Source: Ophiocordyceps camponoti-saundersi (nom. inval.) (Eukaryota > Ascomycota > Sordariomycetes > Hypocreales > Ophiocordycipitaceae). From it: a DNA stretch of 37,777 bases. Below are positions 1-11,406 of this stretch, in pieces; position 1 is the first letter of the stretch, and the number at the start of each line of letters is the position of its first letter. The translations under genes were made by a program, and so were the position numbers. The notes under the pieces were generated by a model that ran no database searches, had not been told where the DNA came from, and saw only the letters and a list, made by a program, of their open reading frames with translations. The stretch covers positions 110,398 to 148,174 of the forward strand of contig PDHQ01000036.1 of assembly GCA_003339415.1 (NCBI GenBank). The letters are read 5' to 3'.

Positions 1-81
1 TTGTTGTATTGTTTCTTTTATTTTTTTTTTTTTTTTCTTTTCTCAGATTTTAGTGGTGTGGAGGGCTTGCCCCCGGTCTTT

Positions 82-116
<35 letters not shown>

Positions 117-781
117 TTTTACCGCGTGTGCCGCATACACGCCATGGATCAGGTGGTTTGCCCATGCTGCCGCGTGCTGGGACTTGCCGTATGGTAGGGC
201 CTGAAGCGAGCGAATATTTTGCGCCTGGACAGGAGGAAGCCGCACAGGAGTCAAAGGGAGTTTACACACAGGCTGGACACATTTGATGCGGCCTGTCATT
301 CGTCTGTAGTTTTGCAGGGTAGGTAGAGACGCAAAAGGTATGACAGGCGTTTAGGTATGTACAGTTCCGGCAAGGTAAGGTCGGGAGGTAAGGCACCCTT
401 ATCCCCCAGGCTTAGCCGGTAGAAGGATGCCTTTGGCCGATAGCAATGGTGAGTATGAGCTCAAGCCAGTGCCGGTCTGTGCAGAAGGGGCAGACGAGGC
501 CAGTGTAAAGAGTTTTCGGCGTAGGCATTCATGTGAAGGGGTGCCCAGACAAGGCCATAGCATCGATGAATGATCTATAGAGACAGAAACAACAAGATGC
601 AGACCCGTTGCAATATCCCACGAACCGTCCAACGCCGATGAAGCAGTTGACACCCATGATTGACAGATCCGTATGAGATGGTGATGCTTGACGGGGCGAG
701 GAAGAGGGAATGTCGCTCTTCCGGCTGAGGGAAGACGATGCCTTCCACTTGTATTCCCAATCCACGTATCCTCCAGACTCA
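1..781. other. Left-end non-coding flank / MRT4 3' region
   Basis: This stretch lies downstream of the MRT4 stop codon. It holds a T-rich start, a 32-base poly-C run (84-115) and moderately complex sequence with no ORF of coding character. A 127-codon minus-strand ORF (399-782) overlaps the MRT4 stop but matches nothing I recognise. The minus strand carries one TGTACATA (363-356), about 420 bases past the MRT4 stop. Confidence 0.5.
84..115. repeat. Poly-C run (32 nt)
   Basis: An uninterrupted run of 32 C. It is the first of several long C homopolymers in the window (others at 26834, 26987, 29691 and 37695). Exact length is unreliable in any assembly. Confidence 0.9.
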
Positions 782-1592
782 TCAGTCTTGTTCCACCCCA
801 TCCATAGCAGAAGCGTCGACTTCAGTGACCTCACCGCTCGCCGCGCTCCAGTACCTACGAACAGAGAGTCAGCGCATGCGAATCGCAACAAAGAAGAGAA
901 AAAAAAAAAAAAACTCACGCCAAAACCTTGACACGAAACTCGCTCATGCAGACGCTGAAAAGCTTCAGCAGCCTAGTCTGTCTCGAATCCAAGACGTCAC
1001 CCTCATCGCAGATGGTATACCCATCACCGGACCCATCCTCGTCACCAAGAACGACCCTACCCTTGCACATACGGGTGGGAACGCCCAGTTTCCTCAGCTC
1101 AGGCTCAAGTGTATGCTCGAGCGGAACGTCATGCTCAGGCGGAACCTCGCCAGCAGTGCTATACACAATCCCCGACGGGATCGTAAAAGCACGAGCGGCC
1201 ACGGCCCCAGCCCTAGCGAAATCAACCTTTGCCATACCCTCAAAATACCGCACCACCTCCCCAGGCTCACGATTCGTAAAAAGCAGCCCAACGGACCCCG
1301 TAAGAAACCTCGTAAGACGATGAAGGCCCTCCGCCTCCTCCTCTTCAGAACTCTGACCCAGCGCTTTAGCCATGAGTTTCGTCTTCCCGAAGAAGAGACG
1401 GCTGTCTTCGCGGAGTTCTCTCCTCACGCTCTTGAGGTGCGAATTTCGCATGCCGTCCACGTTGAAGACGAGACAGTGTTTGTATTCCGGCACGGCGGAG
1501 CGGATCGTCTGGAAGAGGGCGTCTTTCTGGTCGCGGGTTTTCTTCGACACCTTTGTTAGGTGTACGATTTTCGAGCGTTTTGACTTTGGCAT
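782..1592 (-). CDS. MRT4: Ribosome assembly factor Mrt4 (uL10/P0-like)
   Basis: Two exons: 1592-919 and 854-782; the 64-bp intron (855-918) has donor GTGAGT and acceptor TAG. The product is 248 aa. The N-terminus [13 protein letters not shown] is typical of Mrt4, followed by the uL10-like core with [13 protein letters not shown] (about residues 64-78), the [10 protein letters not shown] segment and [10 protein letters not shown]. The second exon adds [12 protein letters not shown], giving the family's usual C-terminal FRVKVLAYW. The acidic P-stalk tail that binds P1/P2 in true P0 is absent, which separates Mrt4 from P0. Known role: a nucleolar factor that holds the P0 site on pre-60S particles until it is exchanged for P0. 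A PAC-type box lies 107 bp upstream. Start choice is secure from the conserved N-terminus. Confidence 0.95.
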
Positions 1593-1698
1593 TTTCGACG
1601 AATTCGTTCTTTTTTTTTTCTGATATCACTTTCTTTTCGCTTGTTTGTCTTTTCGAATTGGGGAAGAAGAGACGGGGGGGTTTAGGTGGTTGAGGTTG

Positions 1699-1708
1699 GC
1701 GATGAGGT
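1699..1708 (+). promoter_or_regulatory. PAC-type box upstream of MRT4
   Basis: GCGATGAGGT matches the PAC consensus (GCGATGAGNT) at every fixed position. It is 107 bp upstream of the MRT4 start, in opposite orientation to the gene. PAC boxes mark ribosome-biogenesis genes in yeasts, where Dot6/Tod6-type repressors bind. Function here is inferred from motif plus gene identity. Confidence 0.5.
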
Positions 1709-2193
1709 TGTTCAGAGGGCGGTGGATGAAATGGGATGGATGAGCAGAAGTCTGCGATAAGATTGTGCGATACCCTGCTTTTTTTTCTTCCCCACGCTTT
1801 TCCCTTTCTGGATAGACCGAGGGAGAGGGGGGAAGGGGGAGCTTGGGCTGGGTGGAGACGGAGAGACGGCGCTGGTGTGGCCGGATGTACCCGCTTAGTA
1901 GGTAGTAGGCACGTACCGCCTTCGGTGGAAGAGGTTTAAAGTGAAGATGATGCTGCACGGGATTAACGGGGTTATATAAAGACCATAACATTCGTAGTAT
2001 ATAGACTTGCACTAGATGGTCTGTTTATTTATGTATATACATAGACATAGCTATGTTGAGACGAGTGTTATCGTTGAAAGCAGGGGTCAAATATCTGTAA
2101 TGTCTGTAATATCTGCTATATCTGCTATATCCAGACGTTTGACTTGCTCGAACGAGCAACAACATGAGCACCCTGTGAACAGAGGAGCTATTG

Positions 2194-2230
2194 CCTACCT
2201 ACCTACCTATCTCCCTACCTAGGTAGGTAC
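2194..2230. repeat. CCTA array ending in a perfect palindrome
   Basis: Four CCTA-type units (2194-2210) followed by CCTACCTAGGTAGG (2214-2227), a perfect 14-bp palindrome. Further CCTA units are at 2291-2313, and the complementary TAGG form is at 2618-2640. Confidence 0.85.
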
Positions 2231-2617
2231 GTGAAGACTACCTATGTATGTAGTCATGCTGTCACTCACCTTTTCCCCATATCTGATTCATACCTACCTA
2301 CCTACCTACCTACAAGAAGGCATGCACACACTCATGACTCAACTACCTACTAACCTACCTGCCTGCCCACCTCCCCTTGCCGCACTTCATTACCCTCCCG
2401 TAAATACCTATCTGCGAAGCAAACTTGCATCCGTCCATACTGTATCATCATCTCTCTCTCCATTTGCCGCCAATCTGATGACTACCTAGGTAAGTAGGTA
2501 CAGTTTACACACTTGCTGCTTTCTCTTCCCAGCTCAGACCTCGTCAGCCTTCCCTTACCCATGCCCTGCCCTCAACAACATTGTCCCGCAGTGGGTAGGG
2601 AGGTGAAGTAGGAGGTA

Positions 2618-2640
2618 AGTAGGTAGGTAGGTAGGTAGGT
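2618..2640. repeat. (TAGG)n tetranucleotide array
   Basis: About six TAGG units, the complement of the CCTA arrays at 2194-2313. The two lie about 300 bp apart as an inverted pair and could pair in a transcript. Confidence 0.85.
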
Positions 2641-3023
2641 TATGTAGGTATGTATACACTCTCCTGCTCGTCCGGCTGCCACATATAAACCATCCCTTCA
2701 CACCTTTCTGTCGCTCTCTCTCTCTCTCTCTCCTGGATGATACAGCATAATGCCGTGACAAGCATCAATAAAACAGATGCAATTTCCGTCCCTTTGGCGC
2801 CAGAGCCGGCCCAAAAAAAATAGAAAAATGGCTTGGTTAGCCGGCTCCAACTCTGAAACTCCGATACCATACCCCGTCCTCTCAGCTAGTTTCTTTGCCT
2901 CTGTCCGCTCATGTCCAGAATCCTGTAGTCGAATGCCCCTCGCCGCGGCCAGTGTCCAACCAAGCTGCTGTTGTTGTCGTAGCTGTTTCACGTCACGAGC
3001 GTCGTCAGTCTTGAGTGCTTTCC

Positions 3024-4868
3024 CTAGGCATTGTTGGCTTGCGGACCGCTGCGACCACGAGGCATCCCGCCACGACCTCGACTCTGGCCGGAAAAGTTGC
3101 CCCGACTGTTACCCTGTCCACCGCCGCGGGGGCCATCGTAGCCCCCTCGGCCTCGCCCGGACAGGCTGCCTCGCCCGCTCCCATAGTTACTGCCTCCATA
3201 GGCCGTAGCTTTGGGCCGGCGAGGCTCCACCACGATACTCTCACCATTCACCACGTGCGGGTTGGCCGATACGGCCGCCTGATAGCCCTCGGGCGTCTTG
3301 TACTCGACGAAAGCGCAGTTCTGCGGCACTTGCGGTCAGCGGGCACGGACAAGCCACCCCGGTCGGGCGGTACAATACCTTCTGGCGGTTAATGTCAAAG
3401 TACGTCAATTCTCCATGGGCAGTGAGGGCATTCCGGAGGTCCGCATCCAGAACCTTTTCCGTCACGTACTTGACGTACCCCATGGTGCCCTCCTTGTCAG
3501 CAAAGTTACCTGACATTGACTGGGGTCGGTTCTGCCGCTTCGAATCGGCACCCGCCGTCTGCCAGCCCGATGACTCTTTGGCCATTGTCTCGGCCGCGGG
3601 GACCGTGGGCGTGCTCGTCTGCTGCTGCTGAACTGCTCCCGCCGCGGTGGAGGCTGTGTTGGTGGTCGTAGTGGCGGCCGGGACCGGGGCGGGTGCCCGA
3701 CTCTGCGTCGAAGCCGGCGGAGTGGCCGTCTTGGGCAGGGGAACAACCGGTCTCGGGCCGGCCGCGGCTGCGGCGCGACTGGCCCAGGTCATGGGCTTGG
3801 GAGGGGCTGGTGGTTCAGCCGGGGCGACAGGCTCAGCGGGAGGCGGCGGAACGGGCTGCGCCACGGGCGTCGGGCTCGGTTCCTGAGGCTTTTCCACCAC
3901 TTTGGCGTCCTCCTCGGCAAGCTCGTGGGCCGTCGTGACGGGATCCGCAGTCGAAGCCGCATCCGTCTTCGTCTCCGACGCCTGGCTAGGCTCGGTAGCG
4001 ACGTCGCCTCCGTTGACCGTCTTCTCAGCCTCTGTAGCCTCCTCGAGCTTCTTGTTCACAACGCTGGCATTGAGGCTGGTGAAGGGGGAGTCGTCTTTGA
4101 CGGTCTCCTTGTCCGCAGTCTCGCCCTCAGAAGCGGGGGCAACAGCGTCAGTGGCGGGGCCGACGTCGGCAGGAGCCGGCTCCTCTTTGACAGGTGCATC
4201 GACAAGGGCCTCGGCCGGCTCCTCATCATCCTCCTCCTTGATATACCGCAGGATGTCGTTGAGGACAAAGTAGCCAGAGGGCTGCTGTGCCAGGACAAAC
4301 GTCTGAACAAATTTCTTGGGCTCGGCGCCCTTATTGGAGGTCTCGCCGATGACCTGGATGACGATGTTGTCGAACGAGGCCTGCGAGTCGACGTTGGACA
4401 CCCGGACTTTGCAGTCCTGAAAGTCGAGCTGTCTGATACGCTCCTGGATAACCTGTAGACGATGCCCATGTCAGCGCTGAGTGGAAGGGGATTTGTGGCA
4501 GCAAGGCAGAGCGAGTACGAACCTGGCGACCGACGGAAACGTTGGCGACCTCGGCCTCTAGTCCCTGGACGAACTGCGAGCGCTTGCCATAGAAGAGCTG
4601 GAAGAAATTTCTCCAGTCAGCCGCGGTATTTGTGCGGGAAAGCAAAGGGCACACTTACGTGGAGTTTCTCGGGCGATTTGCTAAGCGTAGTGTAGTACTG
4701 CTCAACAAAGAACCATCCGACCTCATCCTTGGAGAGGTTACTGTTCCCCGAGGCGGTGGCAGGTTCTGCAGTGGCGGCGGCGGCGGCGGTAGCGGCAGCG
4801 GCAACCGGGTACTGGTCGGAGACTGATTTGTACTGCTCCTGGTGGGCGAAACTACCGTTTGTCGCCAT
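3024..4868 (-). CDS. NTF2-like/RRM/RGG RNA-binding protein, G3BP (Nxt3) type
   Basis: Four exons: 4868-4659, 4597-4523, 4452-3379 and 3320-3024; introns of 61, 70 and 58 bp, all GT-AG. The product is 551 aa. Order: an Ala-rich N-terminus; an NTF2-like fold at about residues 46-167 (from SKDEVGWFFVEQYYTTL to YFVLNDILRYI); a long acidic then Pro/Ala-rich disordered linker; an RRM at about 419-495, with RNP1 NCAFVEYK at 454-461 at the start of the last exon; and a C-terminal RGG-type tail rich in GRGRGG. This architecture is that of animal G3BP and S. pombe Nxt3, and more distantly yeast Bre5. These proteins bind mRNA, enter stress granules and can partner a ubiquitin protease. The start is at the first ATG before the NTF2 domain, in good context (GCCATGG). 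Confidence 0.92.
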
Positions 4869-6778
4869 GGCTGCCCTCTACCATACAATCAAGATGAAGT
4901 GACTGGGGAAGTGAGCGAGCTTCGAAAAAAGAGGTGCGGCGACGGGCACGATCTGCTTGGGTTTCGGGGGTTTGGGGCAGCGTCGGCAAAGGGTGCAGAC
5001 GCGACGACGGCCGTCGGGGTCAGCAAAAGTCAACAGACGAGCCCCGAGATGCGAACGTGTGCAACCGCGTCTTTCCCCGGTTAGAATCAGGGAGGTGAAG
5101 GGTTTTTTTTTTCGCCTTGTTTCCTTTGAAGAAAAACGATTGTCGAACGCAAAGATGATGCGTTTTCAGGGAGCGGGTATCAAAGAGGAAGATGATGAAG
5201 AGGAGACGTAGGACTCGGAGAAGCCTGCTGGTCCTTTCTGGGGAGGTGGGAGGTGTTTTTTTTTCCCCTTTTAGATATTATTGTTCTGGAAGGCAGGAAG
5301 AAGAAGAAGGATTATGAGAAACTGGACGACAGAGAACGGAAGGAGACCTGGTCCTTTTTTTCCTTTTCCTCGTCTATTGTGCGAGTGCTGAAGGGGGACG
5401 GGATGGGATGGGATGAGATGGATGGATGGATGGATGGGTAGGAGCAGAGGCAAGCAGGGGAAGGGAAAAAAAAATTGGCAAAGAGAAGGTAGGCGGTCAT
5501 CGCCAGGGTTGGTCCGTGCACTAAGTAAAAAGCTCGGAACGGAACATTATAGCCGCACAGTGGTTCGCGCCGGTGATAGCTACCTCTACCTCTCTCTGTA
5601 GGTGCCTGCAAATGTAGTGCATACACTAACAGTCTCCTGCTGTACGTTCGTTCACTGCAGTGATTTCTATATATAAGCTTCTATCTGAGCATATGTATCT
5701 TTCCAGAGGTGCCTTCACTTTTCAGTGCTAGAGCTACGTCTCTGATATTTTCAAGCAAACCTCGCAGGTGGCAAGCAGTTCAAGACCATACCAGTGCAAG
5801 ATTCATACAGAGCATCTGAGCTCGTCGGAACTTTATTACCCCGGCGCCGAGAGAGACTTAGTAAGATGGCAGCAGCTAGAGCGCTGGCTCACCCGACTGT
5901 AGAAAACAGGCCTAAAGAGATCTCAACTACGAAGTAAGTAGGTGAAAAAATGAAGGGCTCACGAAAGAAGGCCTCTCGCGAGGATGAAGATGATGAATTG
6001 CGTACTCCGTAGGATCGAGCCAAAGCCTCGAGGCCATCAGAAAGAATGCTATATCACATGACCCTCTGACTAAGCTAATCTGGTGGCGCCCATGCCACCG
6101 GTAGCCGCCAAGTAGCCGGTACAGCGACTACACCCCTCCCTACCAAATCGTGTCTTGACGCATGCCTATGGATACTGTTCGAAGCTATCGTCACTCTTTG
6201 TGCTGCCTTTCTCTGCCGCCCCCCTCTACCGCTTCTGCCGCTGCCGTCGCCTTTGCGACTGCCACTATCGCTGCCGTCCTTGCTGTCACTGCTGCCGCTG
6301 CTCTCGCCGTCTAGATTGCCGCCGCCGTCATCATCACAGCTGCCGCTGCCGCCCTCAACAGCGCCCGCAATCCTGCTAAGCAAACTCCTTGTAGAAGCAG
6401 GTGCGTACATACATACATGTGATATGTATTTACATATACCAGGAAGAGTTGTGACAGCTTTGAATAGCAGCAAGGCGAAGAAAACTAGTCGTACGCCTAC
6501 CTACACATGTATGTATGTAAGTTCTCGGATTTCAAGGGCAAGGTTGGAACGTCTCCGCCAGGGCCGACAGTATCAAATTTCGATCGATTTAAGATGCCCT
6601 CAATCAAAATATAGACGCTCTGTAAAAGAGGCCCGAGACTACTTATATCCGTGTACCTACATACATACAACGTTGTATAGAGGTAGGGAGAGGGAAGCGG
6701 GAGTGAGGTTATGGCAGGCCAATTACCGAGGACGTTTGGTGTTTTATGAGCCGGACGGGTTGGCCCGGTGTAGCCTGT

Positions 6779-6983
6779 AGGTATGTATGTATGTATGTAT
6801 GTATGTCGTATCATGTTTGTGGCACCTACCTACCTACCTATGGATGGATGGACGGACCGAGGAAGACTCGGATAAGTTCAAGGTTAGAGAACGGTATGTC
6901 GTGTATGTATGTACGAACAATGTTTGTACATGTACATATGTATGGAGGTATGTTGTATGTTGTATGTATGTATGTATGTATGT
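6779..6983. repeat. (TATG)n arrays
   Basis: Two TATG arrays (6781-6806 and 6961-6983) flank a segment with CCTA and ATGG units (6826-6853). One TGTACATA lies at 6931-6938. Confidence 0.85.
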
Positions 6984-7544
6984 TGATCCAGAGGCAGGGC
7001 CCTTTTGGAAGCAAAATGGCGTCAACGATGACGAGACGGCAATATGTACGATGGAGCTCCGGGTGCCACGAGCTACGGGCCCGGCACGGAGAGGCGGCAG
7101 GTGCTTGTATGTATGTAGGTATGTATGTACATATGTAGGTGGGGTGACGGATGTGGCAGCATGACTTTTTGGGGACCTGCTCTGTAAGGCAGCTGTGTGA
7201 GTGCGAGTGCGAGTGCGGGTGAATGAGTGAGTGTGTGTGTGTGTGTTGAGCAGGGCTCAAGATACGACGGGGGGTAGGTGGAGGTGGAGGATGGGATGAT
7301 TCGTTTATTGTAGGTCGCACATAGACAGTGGAGAGTTCTTTTTTATTTCCGCGGCGGAGAAGTCGTTGAGGGCGGAGAAGGAAAGGGAGAGACTCGGATA
7401 GAAATCGAGAGGGTGAAATGAAGAGAGAGAGAGAGAGGCGTTGGAAAGGGCTTGTGTCGGTCATTGGCTGAAGGAGAGGCGTTGTTGGGGAACAAGACGG
7501 GTTGAATCATTGTATGCATGTAAGTACCTACATACCTACCTACA

Positions 7545-7546
7545 CA

Positions 7547-7576
<30 letters not shown>
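7545..7576. repeat. (CATA)n array
   Basis: About eight CATA units, the complement of the TATG arrays about 600-750 bp to the left. Confidence 0.85.
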
Positions 7577-7577
<1 letters not shown>

Positions 7578-8760
7578 GTATCCGTACGGACTACGGATGC
7601 TCCGTACAAGTGTTATCTTTATACCTTGAGGTACTAGGTAGGCAGCTGTATGTACAGACGTCCGTAGCAGTCTTGATAAATAGAGGCACCTCTGCAGTGA
7701 CGAGAGACAATTAGCCCTTGTAGGGGGGGAGCCAAATCAGATGGTGTACATAGGTATGTACTAGTATGATAGTACTATGCAAGGAAGTGTGTATAGCAAC
7801 ATGTGCACGAACCGTACACGTATACATATACATTCAATACAACCCAACCTCTAGACTCTATTATTAGGTGTTTGTGTATGAGCCGTGGAAGGCCGCAGTG
7901 AGCATGAAGCATTGAAGTAAAAAACAATGAAGAGGGAAATGGGAACGGAGAGAGAAAAAAAGAACGACATTGAGGCCAGCAAAAGTCCCGGGCTGATGGG
8001 TTGTGTAGGGGGGGGGGGGGGGAATGGGTGTGTGGCTTCTGCATTGGGACCCGGATGGCGACAGACGGGTGACACAAGAGAAAATTTTATCAAGGGAAAT
8101 AAGAGAGATGAGCGATGGAGATGGTGAAGATGGAGAAGACAAATGAGAAGAGGAAGGGAATGACAGGTAAAAGAGAATGAAAAGTAGTATCTTTTTTCCT
8201 CTGGTCATAAGAGACACGAATAGATGGGAGGGAAAAAGATGAGAAACTGAGACCGCGAGCGAAAGAGAAATAAAAAGGAAGAAAACAGCCGAACAATATA
8301 AATATATGTAAAAGAGAAGGGAAAGACAAAGAGATAGAGCGAGAAATAGGGAGAGAGTGAGTGAGAAGCTAGGAGAAAGTATCCGTACGGATAGAAGGGA
8401 AAGAAGAAATCTAGGAGATGGAAAAGAAAGAAAAGGAAGCAAAACAAAGAAAAAGAAAAGAGAAGGAAAACGAACAAAAGAAAAAAAAAACGAGGAGAAA
8501 AGTTCCCCAGGTTAAGTTGTCGAAACTTGGAAGGAAGGAGGAGCTATAAGTCGGAGGAAGCCTGGAGGGGGACTTTTTGTCGGACTTGGCATGCGGACGG
8601 ACAATGGGTGCAGCAGCAGGGTCCAGTGAGTGTGAGTGAGTGAGTGAGTGAACGAGCGAGCAAGGGCCAGGGCAAAGGGGGGGGGGGGGGGTTACGAGAT
8701 GCTGGTAGGTTGGAGAGGTACCCGAGGTAGGTAGTAAAAGGTAGGTAGATGCCCGGTGAA

Positions 8761-8840
8761 TGAGTTGAGTGAGTTGAGTGAGTTGAGTGAACGAGTGAGT
8801 GAGTGGGTGGGTGTGGAGGAGGAGGAGGAGGAGGAGCAAT
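8761..8840. repeat. GAGTTGAGTG and GGA arrays
   Basis: A decanucleotide repeat (GAGTTGAGTG, about three copies) runs into GAGT/GGGT units and then a GGA trinucleotide array (about 8816-8835). Confidence 0.75.
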
Positions 8841-9904
8841 ATATTGGGGGAGTACCTACATATGTATGTATATATGTACGGATGGATACCGAGGTCGGTA
8901 CCTCTGTTTGTGTATAATTCTATACAGGAAGGGGATGTGTACTGTATGTACATACATACATACTCTCTGTCGTCATAGGCATGGCTGTTTGTCTGTCTGT
9001 CCGTCTGTCTGTTCGATGGCGGTGCCATGCTGCGAAGTCGGGTTGATGATGGTGGTGTAGCCATAGTAGGTGTGTACGACGTGGGCGGATACGCACTGTG
9101 GGCTGCGCGACACGATATGCTACAGTACGCCCCCTCTGCTATTGACACGGCCGCCCGTTCTGTGCGACCTGGCTCTGGGAGTTCCTGCCGGCTGTCTCCT
9201 CCTTCTCCTTCTCCTCCTCCTCTCTCTCCTCTCTCTCTTCCTCCTCCTTTGACTCCTCCGACTCTATCTTACGAGTTTTTTTTTTGTCCCTCTCTCTCTC
9301 TTCATCTTCTTCTCCCTCCTCCTCCCCCCCCCTTCTCTCCCTTCATTCTCGCTCTCTCCATCTTTCCCTACGAAATACCATCGAAAGAAACGAAGCGCCA
9401 GCCATGATCCATCCGCCAACCCGGCCATCGCTCGCTCTCGCTCATCTGCTTCTTCCTTGGCTCGCCTTCAGTTTCGAACGTCCTTAGCTCCTCTATCCTC
9501 CTCCTCCTCCTCCTCCTCCTCCTCTTCTGAAAGCCAACTAGACGAAAGATTTCTCTTTTCAGTTTCCTTTTTCTCTTTTCTTTCATAACCTACGATTCTA
9601 CGAAAGGTCTCTTGGGGGAAAGGGGGGAAGTAAACAATTCACTCTCCCCATTGACCCTAGAAGAAGAAGCAGAAAAAAGAAAGTCGTCGCTAAACCTGTC
9701 GCCGATTATTTTTTTCCTTTTTACTGTTTTCTTTGCTTATCTTTGTCTTATTCTCTTTTGACCTCGGGGTGGCTCCCTCTCTGTAGCGGGGCGGTCCGCC
9801 ATGTTGGCCATTCGCTTCACTACTACCATCAACACCATCAGCACCTGAAGCTCCTCACTCGAATAAAACACAAGAGAAAGAATCCAATGATCCTCATGCG
9901 AGCC

Positions 9905-9987
9905 TCCTCTCTGATATAATCCTCTCTTCTCTCTCTCTCTCCTCCTCCCCAACTATATCCCTTCCTCACCTTTTCTCCTTTCCCCCA
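9905..9987 (+). promoter_or_regulatory. Pyrimidine-rich leader of the PH-domain gene
   Basis: The last roughly 80 bases before the start codon are almost entirely C and T on the coding strand, with a CT run and several CCTC/CTTTCC blocks. CT-rich boxes just before the start are common in filamentous-fungal promoters and 5' UTRs. The transcription start cannot be placed from sequence alone. Confidence 0.4.
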
Positions 9988-11375
9988 ATGGACTCTTCCG
10001 ACGTTGGAAATGGACCGTCGACGCCCCCGCCGCCCGTCCGGCGGCGTTACTCGATGGAGGAGGACATCTTCTACAATCAACTCATGGGCGGCTCTAAACG
10101 AGACCCGTCACAGCCTCCTCCTTACCGCTCACAACCGCCTCCGTATCGTCTCGATGTCGATTCCCGTCCCCGATCGATGCTGTCGGCTACCGTCTCCGAC
10201 TCGGACATCGCTCACCAACAACATGATGGCGCCGACCGCAACTCTTCACCCTCGGCTTCCTCCGCCTCCTCCGCCTCCACCTCCCGTACCGACGAATCAC
10301 CCCCCCGTTACCAGAGCACCGTCAACATCGAGGGCGTCTTCTCCAAGAAGCACGAAATCGAGGATACGATCAAGAGGGCCGAGGACCGCCAATGGCACAC
10401 CGTCTTCGTCCTACTCCAAGGAACCGCCCTCAACGTGTACTCGGTCAAGAAGGATTGGGGTTGGGGTAGGACCCGAGACGGTCCGGCCGTATGTCCGGAC
10501 AACCCTCCGTGGGTGAGGCGGTCCAAGCTTGAGAAGAGCTACAGTCTGTTGCACGCCGACGCCGGCATCGCCGCTGATTATACCAAGTCAGTTGACACCA
10601 CCAACGGCAGGATTTTTCCTCTTTCAATTTATTTTCTTTTTGGTTAGATAGTCGACGACTGCGCTGCTGACGCTGGGCATGCATGTAGGCGTCGCTACGT
10701 GATCAGGGTACGGGCCGAGACGGACCAATTCCTCCTCTCGTGCATCGAGCTCAGCACCTTTGTCAAGTGGCTGGAGAGCCTCTTCGCCGCCATCGGTGTC
10801 GCCGCCCCCATTGACGATCGCGATTTCCCCCGCGACATGTCTATACCTCGCGTCCAGCGCATCCGCTGGTTCCGCGGCCAGTCGCCCGCCCTACCGGGCT
10901 TTGCCGCCCAGGAGATGGATGGCCTCTCTTCTGCTCCTTCTCTTCCTCCACCCACTCCTCCTCTTACTCCTCCGCCTCCACCTTCTTTTCCTTCTTCAGC
11001 CTCCTCGTCACCTCGTCCGTCTCATCTGTCGCGTCCTTCTCGTTCTCCGGTTCCTCCTCCGGTTCCACCTCTTCCTCCTCACCATGAGGATCATCATGCA
11101 CGACCTGATTATAATCAACAACGTCGCCGTTCCCATGCCGGTCCCCTGCCGACGACGACGATGCGGGGGGCGGACATGATCCGACCCCAGCCGGCGACGT
11201 TACGGGAGACGGACATGATCCGACCCCAGCCGACGACATTACGGGAGACGGACATGATCCGACCCCAGCCGACGACATTGCGGGAGACGGACATGATCCG
11301 ACCTCAGCCGACGACATTACGGGAGACGGACTTGATCCGTCCGCCGCTGCCGCCGCCGCCGCCGCCGCCGCCACC

Positions 11376-11406
<31 letters not shown>

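Larger units (their letters stand above)
1593..3023. other. Intergenic: MRT4 promoter and G3BP-like 3' region
   Basis: About 1.4 kb between two minus-strand genes. The left part is the MRT4 promoter with a PAC-type box. The middle (2190-2640) is dominated by CCTA/TAGG tetranucleotide arrays, some arranged as perfect palindromes. The right part (2700-3023) is probably the 3' UTR of the NTF2/RRM gene. No gene is seen. Confidence 0.6.
4869..9987. other. 5.1-kb divergent intergenic region, microsatellite-rich
   Basis: It separates the divergent G3BP-type (-) and PH-protein (+) genes. Near 4870-5650 is probable promoter/leader sequence of the G3BP gene, with GATG repeats. At 6780-6983 and 7545-7576 are TATG/CATA arrays. 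At 7900-8500 the plus strand is strongly purine-rich. At 8636-8840 lie GAGT, GAGTTGAGTG and GGA arrays. From 9200 the plus strand becomes pyrimidine-rich up to the PH-gene start. ORFs here have low-complexity products and no recognisable domain, so I call no gene. Confidence 0.55.

Noticed and set aside
399..782. 127-codon minus-strand ORF overlapping the MRT4 stop (TGATG)
   Set aside because: The overlap resembles bacterial coupling but this is nuclear fungal DNA; the product has no recognisable domain and is best seen as 3' UTR.
6075..6473. 132-codon minus-strand ORF rich in Gly/Ser/Asp
   Set aside because: The composition comes from CTGCCG-type trinucleotide repeats; no domain, no intron signals, no conserved block.
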